From NCBI RefSeq assembly GCF_000720175.1, contig NZ_JOIX01000086.1, positions 1-28,453 of the forward strand: a DNA stretch of 28,453 nucleotides, written 5' to 3'. Below, in pieces: positions 14,398 to 22,113 of the stretch (positions within the stretch are counted from its first letter, which is position 1; the number at the start of each line of letters is the position of its first letter). Source of the stretch: Streptomyces sp. NRRL S-337. Its GTDB lineage: Bacteria; Actinomycetota; Actinomycetes; Streptomycetales; Streptomycetaceae. A program made the translations under genes and the position numbers. The notes under the pieces were generated by a model, which was not told where the DNA came from, did no database searches, and saw only the letters and a list, made by a program, of their open reading frames with translations.

Positions 14398-15156
14398 ATG
14401 GGGGAAAGTTTCGGGCCCGTGCGCGGGGACGCGGACGACGACAGCGGAGTCGGGGGCGACGACGGCGCCGGCCGGCCCGTGAGCGTGCCGCGCAAGGAGC
14501 CGATCAGGGTCCTGGTGGTGGACGATCACGCGCTCTTCCGGCGGGGTCTGGAGATCGTGCTGGCCCAGGAAGAGGACATCCAGGTCGTCGGCGAGGCGGG
14601 GGACGGCGCGGAGGCGGTTGACAAGGCCGCCGATCTGCTGCCGGACATCGTGCTGATGGACGTACGGATGCCCAAACGCGGCGGTATCGAGGCGTGCACC
14701 TCCATCAAGGAGGTGGCCCCCAGCGCGAAGATCATCATGCTCACGATCAGTGACGAAGAGGCCGATCTCTACGACGCGATCAAGGCCGGCGCCACCGGCT
14801 ACCTCCTCAAGGAGATCTCCACCGACGAGGTGGCGACCGCGATCCGCGCCGTCGCGGACGGCCAGTCGCAGATCAGCCCGTCGATGGCGTCGAAGCTCCT
14901 GACGGAGTTCAAGTCGATGATCCAGCGGACGGACGAGCGCCGGCTGGTGCCCGCGCCCCGGCTCACCGACCGTGAGCTGGAGGTCCTCAAGCTGGTCGCC
15001 ACGGGCATGAACAACCGCGACATCGCCAAGGAACTCTTCATCTCCGAGAACACCGTGAAGAACCACGTCCGCAACATCCTGGAGAAGCTGCAGCTGCACT
15101 CCCGGATGGAGGCGGTGGTCTACGCGATGCGGGAGAAGATCCTCGAGATCCGTTGA
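14398..15156 (+). CDS. Orphan NarL/FixJ-type response regulator
   Basis: The 252-residue protein has an acidic N-terminal extension of about 34 residues. The receiver domain carries Asp42-Asp43, phosphoacceptor Asp88 (IVLMDVRMPKRGG), Thr116 and Lys138. A LuxR-type helix-turn-helix follows (about 188-250: LTDRELEVLKLVATGMNNRD, then NTVKNHVRNILEKL). All receiver residues are intact, so phosphorylation is possible, but no histidine kinase gene adjoins it. The ATG at 14398 has an excellent GGGAGG site 4 bases upstream. It stands alone between the hpf terminator and a convergent gene. The regulon cannot be told from the sequence. Confidence 0.93.
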   Translation: MGESFGPVRGDADDDSGVGGDDGAGRPVSVPRKEPIRVLVVDDHALFRRGLEIVLAQEEDIQVVGEAGDGAEAVDKAADLLPDIVLMDVRMPKRGGIEACTSIKEVAPSAKIIMLTISDEEADLYDAIKAGATGYLLKEISTDEVATAIRAVADGQSQISPSMASKLLTEFKSMIQRTDERRLVPAPRLTDRELEVLKLVATGMNNRDIAKELFISENTVKNHVRNILEKLQLHSRMEAVVYAMREKILEIR

Positions 15157-15211
15157 CCGGTCCGCCGACCGAGATCGGTTGACCGAGATCCGCTGACCGA
15201 GACCCGTGACC
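15145..15211. repeat. Degenerate 14-bp repeats spanning a stop codon
   Basis: GAGATCCGTTGACC at 15145-15158 contains the last codons and stop of the response regulator. Related copies follow at 15171-15184 (GAGATCGGTTGACC), 15185-15198 (GAGATCCGCTGACC) and 15199-15211 (GAGACCCGTGACC). The last three are contiguous. This looks like local slippage duplication of the gene end. Confidence 0.7.
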
Positions 15212-15220
15212 TAGAGCCGT

Positions 15221-15253
15221 CCGTCACCGGCCGGAGCCCTCGGTCGGTGACGG
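15221..15253 (+). terminator. Hairpin terminator after response regulator
   Basis: CCGTCACCG (15221-15229) pairs with CGGTGACGG (15245-15253), and an inner CCG/CGG pair extends the stem. It lies downstream of the response regulator and its repeats, between convergent genes. Confidence 0.6.
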
Positions 15254-15273
15254 CCGACGGCGGTTCCGGTCGG

Positions 15274-15310
15274 CCTTCCGAGGGCGTCCGCTCCGGAGGG
15301 TCTCGGAAGG
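15274..15310 (-). terminator. Second hairpin between convergent genes
   Basis: CCTTCCGAG (15274-15282) and CTCGGAAGG (15302-15310) are perfect 9-bp arms with a GC-rich loop. It lies 33 bases beyond the stop of the minus-strand glycosylase gene, so it most likely terminates that gene and may serve both strands. Confidence 0.6.
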
Positions 15311-15342
15311 CGGAGAGACACGCTCTGCCAACACGCCCTGCC

Positions 15343-16581
15343 TTACTCCCCTGTGCTACTCCCCCCGCGCGTGAGCTCCGTGCGCAGGGCGGCGGCCAGC
15401 TGGGGGTCGTCGCAGCGGTCGACGCGTACGGCGTCGCAGCCGACCCAGGTCGCGGCCTCCTGCAGGGCCCGGGCCATGGGGGCGACGGCCTTGCGGTCGC
15501 GCATCGACACCTGGCGGGCGACGAGGGTGGTGCCCTCGCGGGCCGGGTCGACGCGGCCGACCAGCTGCCCGCCGGCCAGCAGGGGCATCGCGAAATAGCC
15601 GTGTATGCGCCGCGGGCGGGGGACGTACGCCTCCAGGCGGTGGGTGAAGCCGAAGATCCGCTCCGTGCGCGGCCGGTCCCAGATCAGGGAGTCGAACGGG
15701 GAGAGCAGGGTCGTACGGTGCCGGCCGCGCGGTGCGGTGGCGAGGGCGGCGGGATCGGCCCAGGCGGGCTTGGCCCAGCCTTCGACCTCGACCGGGACCA
15801 GCCCGGAGTCGGCGATCACCGCGTCGACCTGCTCGCCCTTCAGCCGGTGGTAGTCCGCCAGATCGGCGCGGGTGGCCACGCCCAGTGCCGCACCGGCCTG
15901 GGCGACCAGGCGGCGGAGGCATTCGGCGTCGTCGAGGTCGTCGTGCAGCAGCTCGGTGGGGACGGCGCGCTCGGCGAGGTCGTAGACGCGCTTCCAGGCG
16001 CGCCGCTCGGTGCAGACCACGTCGCCGGTGTCCAGCAGCCACTCGACGGCGATCTTGGTCTCGGACCAGTCCCACCACTCCCCGCCGTTGCGGCCGCCGC
16101 CCAGCTCGGACGTGGTCAGCGGGCCGTCGGCCGCGAGCCGGTCCAGGACGGCGGCGCAGGACCGCTCGGAGTCCTTCATGACGTGCCAGCGGTGGCCCTT
16201 GGCGCGCCGGGCGCGGCGACGGAAGGCGAAGTGCGGCCACTCCTCGATGGGCAGGATGCAGGCGGCGTGCGACCAGTATTCGAAGCTGTGGGGGCGGGCC
16301 GCGGGCGTGCCCCCGTCGGCGGTGCTCCAGTAGGCGGCCTCGACGGCGGGACGGCCGACGGCGCCGAGCCGGGCGTACGGCACGAGCTCGTGCGAGCGGG
16401 CCAGCACGGAGATCGTGTCGAGCTGCACCGCGCCCAGGTGGCGCAGCACACCGCGGACGCCCGCCCGGCGGTCAGGGGCGCCCAGGAGGCCCTGCGCCCG
16501 CAGCGCCAGGCGGCGGGCGTCGTCGTGGGAAAGGGCGGTCACGGGCTTCGGCCGGTGCGGTGGCTGTGTGGCGGCGGTCAT
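15343..16581 (-). CDS. AlkX/YcaQ-type DNA glycosylase (HTH_42 winged-helix family)
   Basis: The 412-residue protein belongs to the winged-helix HTH_42 (formerly DUF1006) family, whose studied members are DNA glycosylases that unhook interstrand crosslinks or remove bulky alkylated bases. The catalytic QxD motif is seen at Gln53-Leu54-Asp55 in GAVQLDTISVLARSH. The D form (QxD) is that of the Escherichia coli YcaQ/AlkX branch rather than the QxQ of AlkZ. The C-terminal half carries SPFDSLIWDRPRTERIFGF, also typical. The ATG at 16581 lacks a ribosome binding site, and TACGCT lies 8 bases before it, so the message may be leaderless. The old annotation of such proteins as regulators is probably wrong. 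Confidence 0.88.
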   Translation of the reverse strand: MTAATQPPHRPKPVTALSHDDARRLALRAQGLLGAPDRRAGVRGVLRHLGAVQLDTISVLARSHELVPYARLGAVGRPAVEAAYWSTADGGTPAARPHSFEYWSHAACILPIEEWPHFAFRRRARRAKGHRWHVMKDSERSCAAVLDRLAADGPLTTSELGGGRNGGEWWDWSETKIAVEWLLDTGDVVCTERRAWKRVYDLAERAVPTELLHDDLDDAECLRRLVAQAGAALGVATRADLADYHRLKGEQVDAVIADSGLVPVEVEGWAKPAWADPAALATAPRGRHRTTLLSPFDSLIWDRPRTERIFGFTHRLEAYVPRPRRIHGYFAMPLLAGGQLVGRVDPAREGTTLVARQVSMRDRKAVAPMARALQEAATWVGCDAVRVDRCDDPQLAAALRTELTRGGSSTGE

Positions 16582-16655
16582 GTTCGCACAGCGTAGGGGC
16601 GGGCACTGACAACGCCCGGGCGAAGCCTGTGACCTGCGGAGATACGGCGGGGCGC

Positions 16656-17324
16656 TCAGCGCGGGCAGGGCAGGTACGGCGTCGTGCCCGCCGCGGGACG
16701 GCCTCGCTCGCCGGTGTCCGCGGCTTCGGTCCCGTCGGCCGTGTCCGTTTCCCCGGCCAGGTCGTACGGGTGCCCGGTCAGGTCGTAGGGGAGCAGGGAG
16801 CCGATCCATACGTCCCGGCGGGTGCCCTCGTGCACCAGCTTGGCGCGGAGGGTGCCCTCCATGTGGAAGCCCAGTTTGCGGGCGACGGCGCGGGAGCCTT
16901 CGTTGCCGGCCTCCGCGAGCCACTCCATGCGCTCCACGCCCAGCTCGCCGAAGGCCCAGCGCAGCACCGCGCGGGCGGCCTCGACGGTGTAGCCGCGGCC
17001 GCGGTGTTCCTTGGCGGTCCAGTAGCCCAGTTCGGCCTGGCGTTCGGGAGCGCGCAACTGGGTGAGGCGGACCAGGCCCATCGAGCCGATCAGGGAGCCG
17101 TCGGCCCGGGAGACCACGGCGAAGGTGTAGGCGGTGTCGTCCCGCCAGCCCTCGGGGACGGCCGTCCCGACGAACTGCTCCGCGTCCCGGAGGCCGTAGG
17201 GTGAGGGCACGGCCGTCCAGCGCGGGATGTCGGGATCCTGGCAGGCGGCGTACACCGCGGGCGCGTCCGACGGCTCGAAGGGGCGCAGCACCAGACGCTC
17301 GGTCGTGAGGGTGACGGGCTTCAT
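16656..17324 (-). CDS. GNAT-family N-acetyltransferase (RimJ/RimL-like)
   Basis: The 222-residue protein starts TTERLVLRPFEPSDAPAVY, typical of RimJ/RimL acetyltransferases. It has the acetyl-CoA binding motif RGRGYT (108-113) and the NEGSRAVARKLGFHMEGTLR segment (141-160) of the fold. The catalytic domain ends near residue 180; the remaining 42 residues are a low-complexity Asp/Thr/Gly tail. Substrate unknown: it could be a ribosomal protein, another N-terminus or a small molecule. ATG 17324 lacks a clear ribosome binding site. It lies 74 bases upstream of the glycosylase gene on the same strand and diverges from secA. Confidence 0.88.
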   Translation of the reverse strand: MKPVTLTTERLVLRPFEPSDAPAVYAACQDPDIPRWTAVPSPYGLRDAEQFVGTAVPEGWRDDTAYTFAVVSRADGSLIGSMGLVRLTQLRAPERQAELGYWTAKEHRGRGYTVEAARAVLRWAFGELGVERMEWLAEAGNEGSRAVARKLGFHMEGTLRAKLVHEGTRRDVWIGSLLPYDLTGHPYDLAGETDTADGTEAADTGERGRPAAGTTPYLPCPR

Positions 17325-17352
17325 GATCTGAGTCTGCAAGTCCGCGCAAGGC

Positions 17353-17382
17353 GCCGCGAACGGTTTTCGCGTGATTCGCGGC
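17353..17382. promoter_or_regulatory. Inverted repeat in the GNAT-secA divergent region
   Basis: GCCGCGAA (17353-17360) and TTCGCGGC (17375-17382) form a perfect 8-bp inverted repeat, and a further TTCGC (17366-17370) in the spacer can pair with the left arm instead. It lies 30-60 bases upstream of the GNAT gene, so it could be an operator or an alternative-hairpin element. No function is shown. Confidence 0.35.
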
Positions 17383-17479
17383 ACCTGCCCGGCACTTTCT
17401 CCGCGGCTCGTGCGTTCACGTGAGGAGGGGAAGGCGGGGTTCGCTGCGGCGGACCTCCCGGCCCGGCGGCGTCCTCCCT

Positions 17480-17485
17480 TACGAT
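17480..17485 (+). promoter_or_regulatory. Putative -10 box of secA
   Basis: TACGAT fits the TAnnnT -10 consensus of the main Streptomyces sigma factor and lies 90 bases before the secA start. No good -35 hexamer is visible 16-19 bases upstream. Confidence 0.25.
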
Positions 17486-17574
17486 GGCCGTTGCGGCGGG
17501 GCCTGCCCCCTTGGAAAAATGCCGCGCCCGCGCACTCGACCGTGCAGGCCCGACCGGCAAGGAGACCAGCCCAA

Positions 17575-20394
17575 GTGTCCGTCTTGACGAAGATCATGCG
17601 TGCAGGCGAAGGAAAGATCCTGCGCAAACTGCACCGCATCGCGGGCCAGGTCAACTCCATCGAGGAGGACTTCGCGGCCCTCTCCGACGCCGAGCTGCGG
17701 GCGCTCACGGACGAGTACAAGGAGCGGTACGCCGACGGCGAGAGCCTCGACGACCTGCTCCCCGAGGCGTTCGCCACGGTCCGTGAGGCCGCCAAGCGCG
17801 TGCTCGGCCAGCGGCACTACGACGTCCAGCTGATGGGCGGCGCGGCCCTTCACCTGGGATACGTCGCCGAGATGAAGACCGGTGAGGGCAAGACCCTGGT
17901 CGGTACCCTCCCGGCGTATCTGAACGCGCTGTCCGGCAAGGGCGTCCACCTGATCACGGTCAACGACTACCTGGCCGAGCGTGACTCCGAGATGATGGGC
18001 CGGGTCCACAAGTTCCTGGGCCTGAGGGTCGGTTGCATCCTCGCCGACATGACGCCGGCCCAGCGCCGCGAGCAGTACAGCTGCGACATCACCTACGGCA
18101 CGAACAACGAGTTCGGCTTCGACTACCTCCGCGACAACATGGCCTGGTCGCAGGACGAACTCGTCCAGCGCGGCCACAACTTCGCGATCGTCGACGAGGT
18201 CGACTCGATCCTCGTCGACGAGGCCCGTACCCCGCTGATCATCTCCGGCCCGGCGGACTCGGCCACCAAGTGGTACGGCGACTTCGCCAAGTTGGTGCAG
18301 CGCCTCAAGCGCGGCGAGGCGGCCAACCCGCAGCGCGGCGTCGAGGAGACCGGCGACTACGACGTCGACGAGAAGAAGCGGACCGTCGGCATCCACGAGT
18401 CCGGCGTCAGCAAGGTCGAGGACTGGCTGGGCATCGACAACCTCTACGAGTCGGTCAACACCCCGCTCGTCGGCTACCTCAACAACGCCATCAAGGCCAA
18501 GGAGCTCTTCAAGAACGACAAGGACTACGTCGTCATCGACGGCGAAGTCATGATCGTCGACGAGCACACCGGCCGTATCCTCGCCGGCCGCCGCTACAAC
18601 GAGGGCATGCACCAGGCCATCGAGGCGAAGGAAGGCGTGGAGATCAAGGACGAGAACCAGACGCTCGCCACGATCACCCTGCAGAACTTCTTCCGCCTCT
18701 ACGACAAGCTCTCCGGCATGACCGGTACGGCCATGACCGAGGCCGCCGAGTTCCACCAGATCTACAAGCTCGGCGTCGTCCCGATCCCGACCAACCGCCC
18801 GATGGTCCGCAAGGACCAGGCGGACCTGATCTACCGCACCGAGACCGCGAAGTTCGACGCGGTGGTCGAGGACATCGTCGAGAAGCACGGCAAGGGCCAG
18901 CCGATCCTGGTCGGCACGACGTCGGTGGAGAAGTCCGAGTACCTCTCCCAGCAGCTCAACAAGCGCGGTGTGCCGCACGAGGTCCTCAACGCCAAGCAGC
19001 ACGACCGGGAGGCGTCGATCGTCGCCCAGGCCGGCCGCAAGGGCGCCGTCACGGTCGCCACGAACATGGCCGGCCGCGGTACGGACATCAAGCTCGGCGG
19101 CAACCCCGACACCCTCGCCGAGGCGGAGCTGCGCCAGATGGGGCTCGACCCGGTCGAGCACGTCGAGGAGTGGGCGGCCGCGCTGCCCGCCGCCCTGGAG
19201 CGCGCCGAGGCCGCGGTCAAGGCGGAGTTCGAGGAGGTCAAGGAGCTCGGCGGGCTGTACGTGCTCGGCACCGAGCGGCACGAGTCGCGCCGGATCGACA
19301 ACCAGCTGCGCGGCCGCTCCGGCCGTCAGGGCGACCCGGGCGAGTCGCGGTTCTACCTCTCCCTCGGGGACGACCTGATGCGGCTGTTCAAGGCCCAGAT
19401 GGTCGAGCGGGTCATGGCGATGGCCAACGTCCCCGACGACGTTCCGATCGAGAACAAGATGGTGACCCGGGCGATCGCCTCCGCCCAGTCGCAGGTCGAG
19501 CAGCAGAACTTCGAGACCCGCAAGAACGTCCTGAAGTACGACGAGGTGCTCAACCGCCAGCGCGAGGTCATCTACGGCGAGCGCCGCCGGGTCCTGGAGG
19601 GCGAGGACCTTCAGGACCAGATCAAGCACTTCATGGACGACACCATCGACGCCTACATCCAGGCGGAGACCGTCGAGGGCTTCGCGGAGGAGTGGGACCT
19701 GGACCGTCTGTGGGGCGCGTTCAAGCAGCTCTACCCGGTGAAGGTGACCGTCGAGGAGCTGGAGGAGGAGGCCGGCGACCGTGCGGGCCTGACCGCCGAG
19801 TTCATCGCCGACGCCGTCAAGGACGACATCCACGAGCAGTACGCCGCCCGCGAGGAGCAGCTCGGCTCGGACATCATGCGCGAGCTGGAGCGCCGGGTCG
19901 TGCTGTCGGTCCTGGACCGCAAGTGGCGTGAGCACCTCTACGAGATGGACTACCTCCAGGAGGGCATCGGCCTGCGGGCGATGGCCCAGAAGGACCCGCT
20001 GGTCGAGTACCAGCGCGAGGGCTTCGACATGTTCACCGCCATGATGGAGGGCATCAAGGAGGAGTCCGTCGGCTACCTGTTCAACCTGGAGGTCCAGGTC
20101 GAGCAGCAGGTCGAGGAGGTCCCGGTGGAGGAGGCCGCGGAGCTGCCCGCGCAGGAGGCGGTGCCCGCCGGTGCGGGGCGTCCCGAGATCCACGCCAAGG
20201 GGCTGGAGGCGCCGCAGCGCCCGGACCGGCTGCACTTCACCGCTCCCAAGGTGGACGGCGACGGCAGCGTCATCGAGGGCGACTTCATCAGCGACGAGGA
20301 GCCGGGCGCGCCGGCCCGTTCCGAGGCGGACGGGCTGACCCGCGCGGAGCGGCGCAAGGCTCAGAAGAGCGGCGGCCGACGCCGCAAGAAGTGA
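17575..20394 (+). CDS. secA: Preprotein translocase ATPase SecA
   Basis: SecA is the motor that pushes unfolded proteins through SecYEG. The 939-residue protein shows Walker A GEGKT (103-107, within [11 protein letters not shown]), the DEVD box of Walker B (207-210, [19 protein letters not shown]), the second nucleotide-binding domain with [13 protein letters not shown] (498-510) and the C-terminal helical scaffold and wing domains. GTG 17575 was chosen because AAGGAG lies 10 bases upstream and the product then begins [20 protein letters not shown] as in the family. The C-terminus is acidic then basic ([11 protein letters not shown]) and lacks the cysteine-rich zinc motif of Escherichia coli SecA. 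It is the housekeeping secA (secA1 of Mycobacterium) by gene context. Confidence 0.99.
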   Translation: MSVLTKIMRAGEGKILRKLHRIAGQVNSIEEDFAALSDAELRALTDEYKERYADGESLDDLLPEAFATVREAAKRVLGQRHYDVQLMGGAALHLGYVAEMKTGEGKTLVGTLPAYLNALSGKGVHLITVNDYLAERDSEMMGRVHKFLGLRVGCILADMTPAQRREQYSCDITYGTNNEFGFDYLRDNMAWSQDELVQRGHNFAIVDEVDSILVDEARTPLIISGPADSATKWYGDFAKLVQRLKRGEAANPQRGVEETGDYDVDEKKRTVGIHESGVSKVEDWLGIDNLYESVNTPLVGYLNNAIKAKELFKNDKDYVVIDGEVMIVDEHTGRILAGRRYNEGMHQAIEAKEGVEIKDENQTLATITLQNFFRLYDKLSGMTGTAMTEAAEFHQIYKLGVVPIPTNRPMVRKDQADLIYRTETAKFDAVVEDIVEKHGKGQPILVGTTSVEKSEYLSQQLNKRGVPHEVLNAKQHDREASIVAQAGRKGAVTVATNMAGRGTDIKLGGNPDTLAEAELRQMGLDPVEHVEEWAAALPAALERAEAAVKAEFEEVKELGGLYVLGTERHESRRIDNQLRGRSGRQGDPGESRFYLSLGDDLMRLFKAQMVERVMAMANVPDDVPIENKMVTRAIASAQSQVEQQNFETRKNVLKYDEVLNRQREVIYGERRRVLEGEDLQDQIKHFMDDTIDAYIQAETVEGFAEEWDLDRLWGAFKQLYPVKVTVEELEEEAGDRAGLTAEFIADAVKDDIHEQYAAREEQLGSDIMRELERRVVLSVLDRKWREHLYEMDYLQEGIGLRAMAQKDPLVEYQREGFDMFTAMMEGIKEESVGYLFNLEVQVEQQVEEVPVEEAAELPAQEAVPAGAGRPEIHAKGLEAPQRPDRLHFTAPKVDGDGSVIEGDFISDEEPGAPARSEADGLTRAERRKAQKSGGRRRKK

Positions 20395-20411
20395 GTACGG
20401 GACGGTGACCG

Positions 20412-20436
20412 GGGCCGGGCGGAGCACGCCCGGCCC
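20412..20436 (+). terminator. Hairpin terminator after secA
   Basis: GGGCCGGGCG (20412-20421) and CGCCCGGCCC (20427-20436) form a perfect 10-bp stem with loop GAGCA, 18 bases after the secA stop and just beyond the convergent Rv3235-family gene, so it may act for both. Confidence 0.75.
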
Positions 20437-20456
20437 GGACCGTGCGGGGCGCCGGG

Positions 20457-21170
20457 TCATGACGCCGGGCCCGGGAGGGCGGGGGCGGGGCCGATGTCGA
20501 GGGCGGCGCAGCGCCAGCGGGAGTCGGCGCCCAGCTCCAGCCGGAAGGCCAGGGCGCGCAGCCGCTCGCCGGTGGTGATCCGGGCGAACGCCTCGATGAC
20601 CCCGCGCCGCGGCCGGCACAGCCCGCACTCGCGGACCGTCGGCACGGGCCCGCGCCGCCCGGGCCCCAGGACGGGCCGCAGCGGCGCCTGTGGGGCGAGT
20701 TCCGCCAGCCGGTCGTAGGCGGCGGGCAGCGCATGCCCCAGCAGGGCGTGGACGGGCCGCTGCCCGCTGAGGGTGAGCACCAGCTGGTGGGCGAACCAGA
20801 GGTGCGGCCGGCTCTCCTGGGCCCGGCGCTGGGCCCCAACTGTGGGGAGCGGGACGGTCCGGGCCGGTCCGCGGCCGGCGGGGACGGGTCCGCGGCGCGT
20901 CGTGCCGGGGCGGTGCCCGCGCGACCCGGGGCCGCTGCCGGCCGGGCCGAGGGGCCCGCGGCCCGCGGGGTTCGACCGTCGGGGGCGGGGGACCGTCGGA
21001 CCGGCCGGACCGGTCGGACCGCTGTCCCGTCCGCCGGCCGGCGCGGTGCCCGGTGGTGGCGGGGCCGCGTCTCCCGTCGCGCCGATTCCGCCGGTCCCGG
21101 AACCGCCCCCGGGCAGGACGTCGTCCCTGGCCCCCACGTCGTCTCCGGTCACGGTGTCGTCCCCGGTCAC
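20457..21170 (-). CDS. Rv3235 family protein
   Basis: The 237-residue protein has a long Gly/Pro/Arg-rich disordered first half and a conserved core from about 115: PHLWFAHQLVLTLSGQRPVH, then RGVIEAFARITTGERLRALAFRLE and WRCAALDIG. This is the actinobacterial Rv3235 family of unknown function, which keeps company with secA in Mycobacterium as here. There is no signal peptide or membrane segment. Two cysteines (ECGLC) lie in the core. GTG 21170 has an AAGGGGG site 7 bases upstream; a second in-frame GTG 18 bases downstream is an alternative. It converges on secA. Confidence 0.82.
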   Translation of the reverse strand: MTGDDTVTGDDVGARDDVLPGGGSGTGGIGATGDAAPPPPGTAPAGGRDSGPTGPAGPTVPRPRRSNPAGRGPLGPAGSGPGSRGHRPGTTRRGPVPAGRGPARTVPLPTVGAQRRAQESRPHLWFAHQLVLTLSGQRPVHALLGHALPAAYDRLAELAPQAPLRPVLGPGRRGPVPTVRECGLCRPRRGVIEAFARITTGERLRALAFRLELGADSRWRCAALDIGPAPALPGPAS

Positions 21171-21388
21171 TGTGTTCCCCCTTCGTCCCCGGCCCGATTA
21201 CTGGGCGGTAGCTTCTCGGTGGGGATCTTCGTATCGGCGGGGGCGGAGCGGCGGCAAGGCGCGGGAACCGGCCCGGTACGGGGGCGCGGGATTCACTCTT
21301 CCGTGGCGCGGGCCCGGCGCAGAGCCTTTGCGGGCCGCTCCCGGAGGGTGCCGGGCCGGGCCGGGGAGCGGCCGGCCGGGCGGCACGA

Positions 21389-21428
21389 TGGGGGACTCCC
21401 GCCCGTATGCTGGCGGGACAGTCCCCCA
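21389..21428 (+). promoter_or_regulatory. Long hairpin with TATGCT in the loop, upstream of DUF6912 gene
   Basis: TGGGGGACTCCCGCC (21389-21403) is complementary to GGCGGGACAGTCCCCCA (21412-21428) apart from a 2-base bulge. The 8-base loop contains TATGCT (21406-21411), a possible TAnnnT -10 box. It ends 30 bases before the gene start. It may be an operator around a promoter or a 5' leader hairpin. The rest of the 288-bp gap to the Rv3235 gene is GC-rich with no gene. Confidence 0.5.
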
Positions 21429-21458
21429 CACCGAGCGAAACGAGCGGAAGCGGCTGCC

Positions 21459-21965
21459 ATGCGCGTCTATGTCCCCCTGACCCTCTCCGGTCTCGCAGAG
21501 GCGCACAAGAACGGTGAGCTGGGTACCGGCCCGCTGGCCGCGTTCGCCGTCACGCCGGCGCTGCGCGAGTGGTACGTCTCGGACGACCTGGAGGAGCTGG
21601 AGTACGCGGCGCTGAACCGCGCGGCCCAGGCGTCGCTGCGTCAGCTCGCCGGCGACCCGCAGGCCCCGCGGCGGCGGGTCGTGGTGGCCGTGGACGTGCC
21701 GGACGGCGCCGCGGTGCCGGACCCGGACCGCGGGCTCGACCCGTCGGCGCTCGGTGAGGTGCGGGTCCCCGGGCCGGTGCCGCTGTCGAAGGCCGCTGCC
21801 GTGCACGTCGACGCCACGGACGCCGAGGCGGACGTCGCGGCGGCCGCGGCGGCTCTGGGTGCGGCGGACATGGGCGACGACGACGCGCAGTTCACGGTGG
21901 ACGGCGCCGAGGACCATGACCTGATGTGGTTCGGGGTGCAGGAGATCTCCCAGCTGATCGCCTGA
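21459..21965 (+). CDS. DUF6912 family protein
   Basis: The 168-residue acidic protein begins MRVYVPLTLSGLAEAHKNGE and has a central REWYVSDDLEELEYAALNRA segment and RRVVVAVDVPD, then an Asp/Ala-rich stretch and the closing HDLMWFGVQEISQLIA. It matches a small actinobacterial cytoplasmic family of unknown function (DUF6912) found near secA. There is no membrane segment or known catalytic motif. The ATG at 21459 has a CGGAAG site about 10 bases upstream. It may be transcribed with the HAD hydrolase 148 bases downstream. Confidence 0.82.
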   Translation: MRVYVPLTLSGLAEAHKNGELGTGPLAAFAVTPALREWYVSDDLEELEYAALNRAAQASLRQLAGDPQAPRRRVVVAVDVPDGAAVPDPDRGLDPSALGEVRVPGPVPLSKAAAVHVDATDAEADVAAAAAALGAADMGDDDAQFTVDGAEDHDLMWFGVQEISQLIA

Positions 21966-22041
21966 GGCCGGAAGCGGCGGGGCGGGCGGGCCGGCCGGCA
22001 CCGGCCGTCACGGGCGTCCGCGTCGCGTTGTCAGTGGGCCC

Positions 22042-22047
22042 GGGTAC
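22042..22047 (+). promoter_or_regulatory. GGGTAC, possible SigB-type -10 for HAD gene
   Basis: GGGTAC matches the GGGTAY -10 element of the Streptomyces SigB group (GNNT-N14-16-GGGTAY). The best GNNT upstream (GCGT, 22025-22028) is 13 bases away, slightly short. It lies about 67 bases before the HAD start and is followed by a T-rich run. Confidence 0.2.
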
Positions 22048-22113
22048 TTTTTCTTCAGGGGAGGTGCACGGACCGCACGAGAGGTCCGGCACAGGAAGCG
22101 ACCTGGGGAAAGC

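Noticed and set aside
15247..16596. 449-codon plus-strand frame opposite the glycosylase gene
   Set aside because: The minus-strand product has a clear family and catalytic motif; this frame has none and starts within intergenic hairpins.
17479..21429. 1316-codon minus-strand open frame opposite secA
   Set aside because: Shadow of secA; the only real minus-strand gene in this range is the Rv3235-family protein, in another frame.
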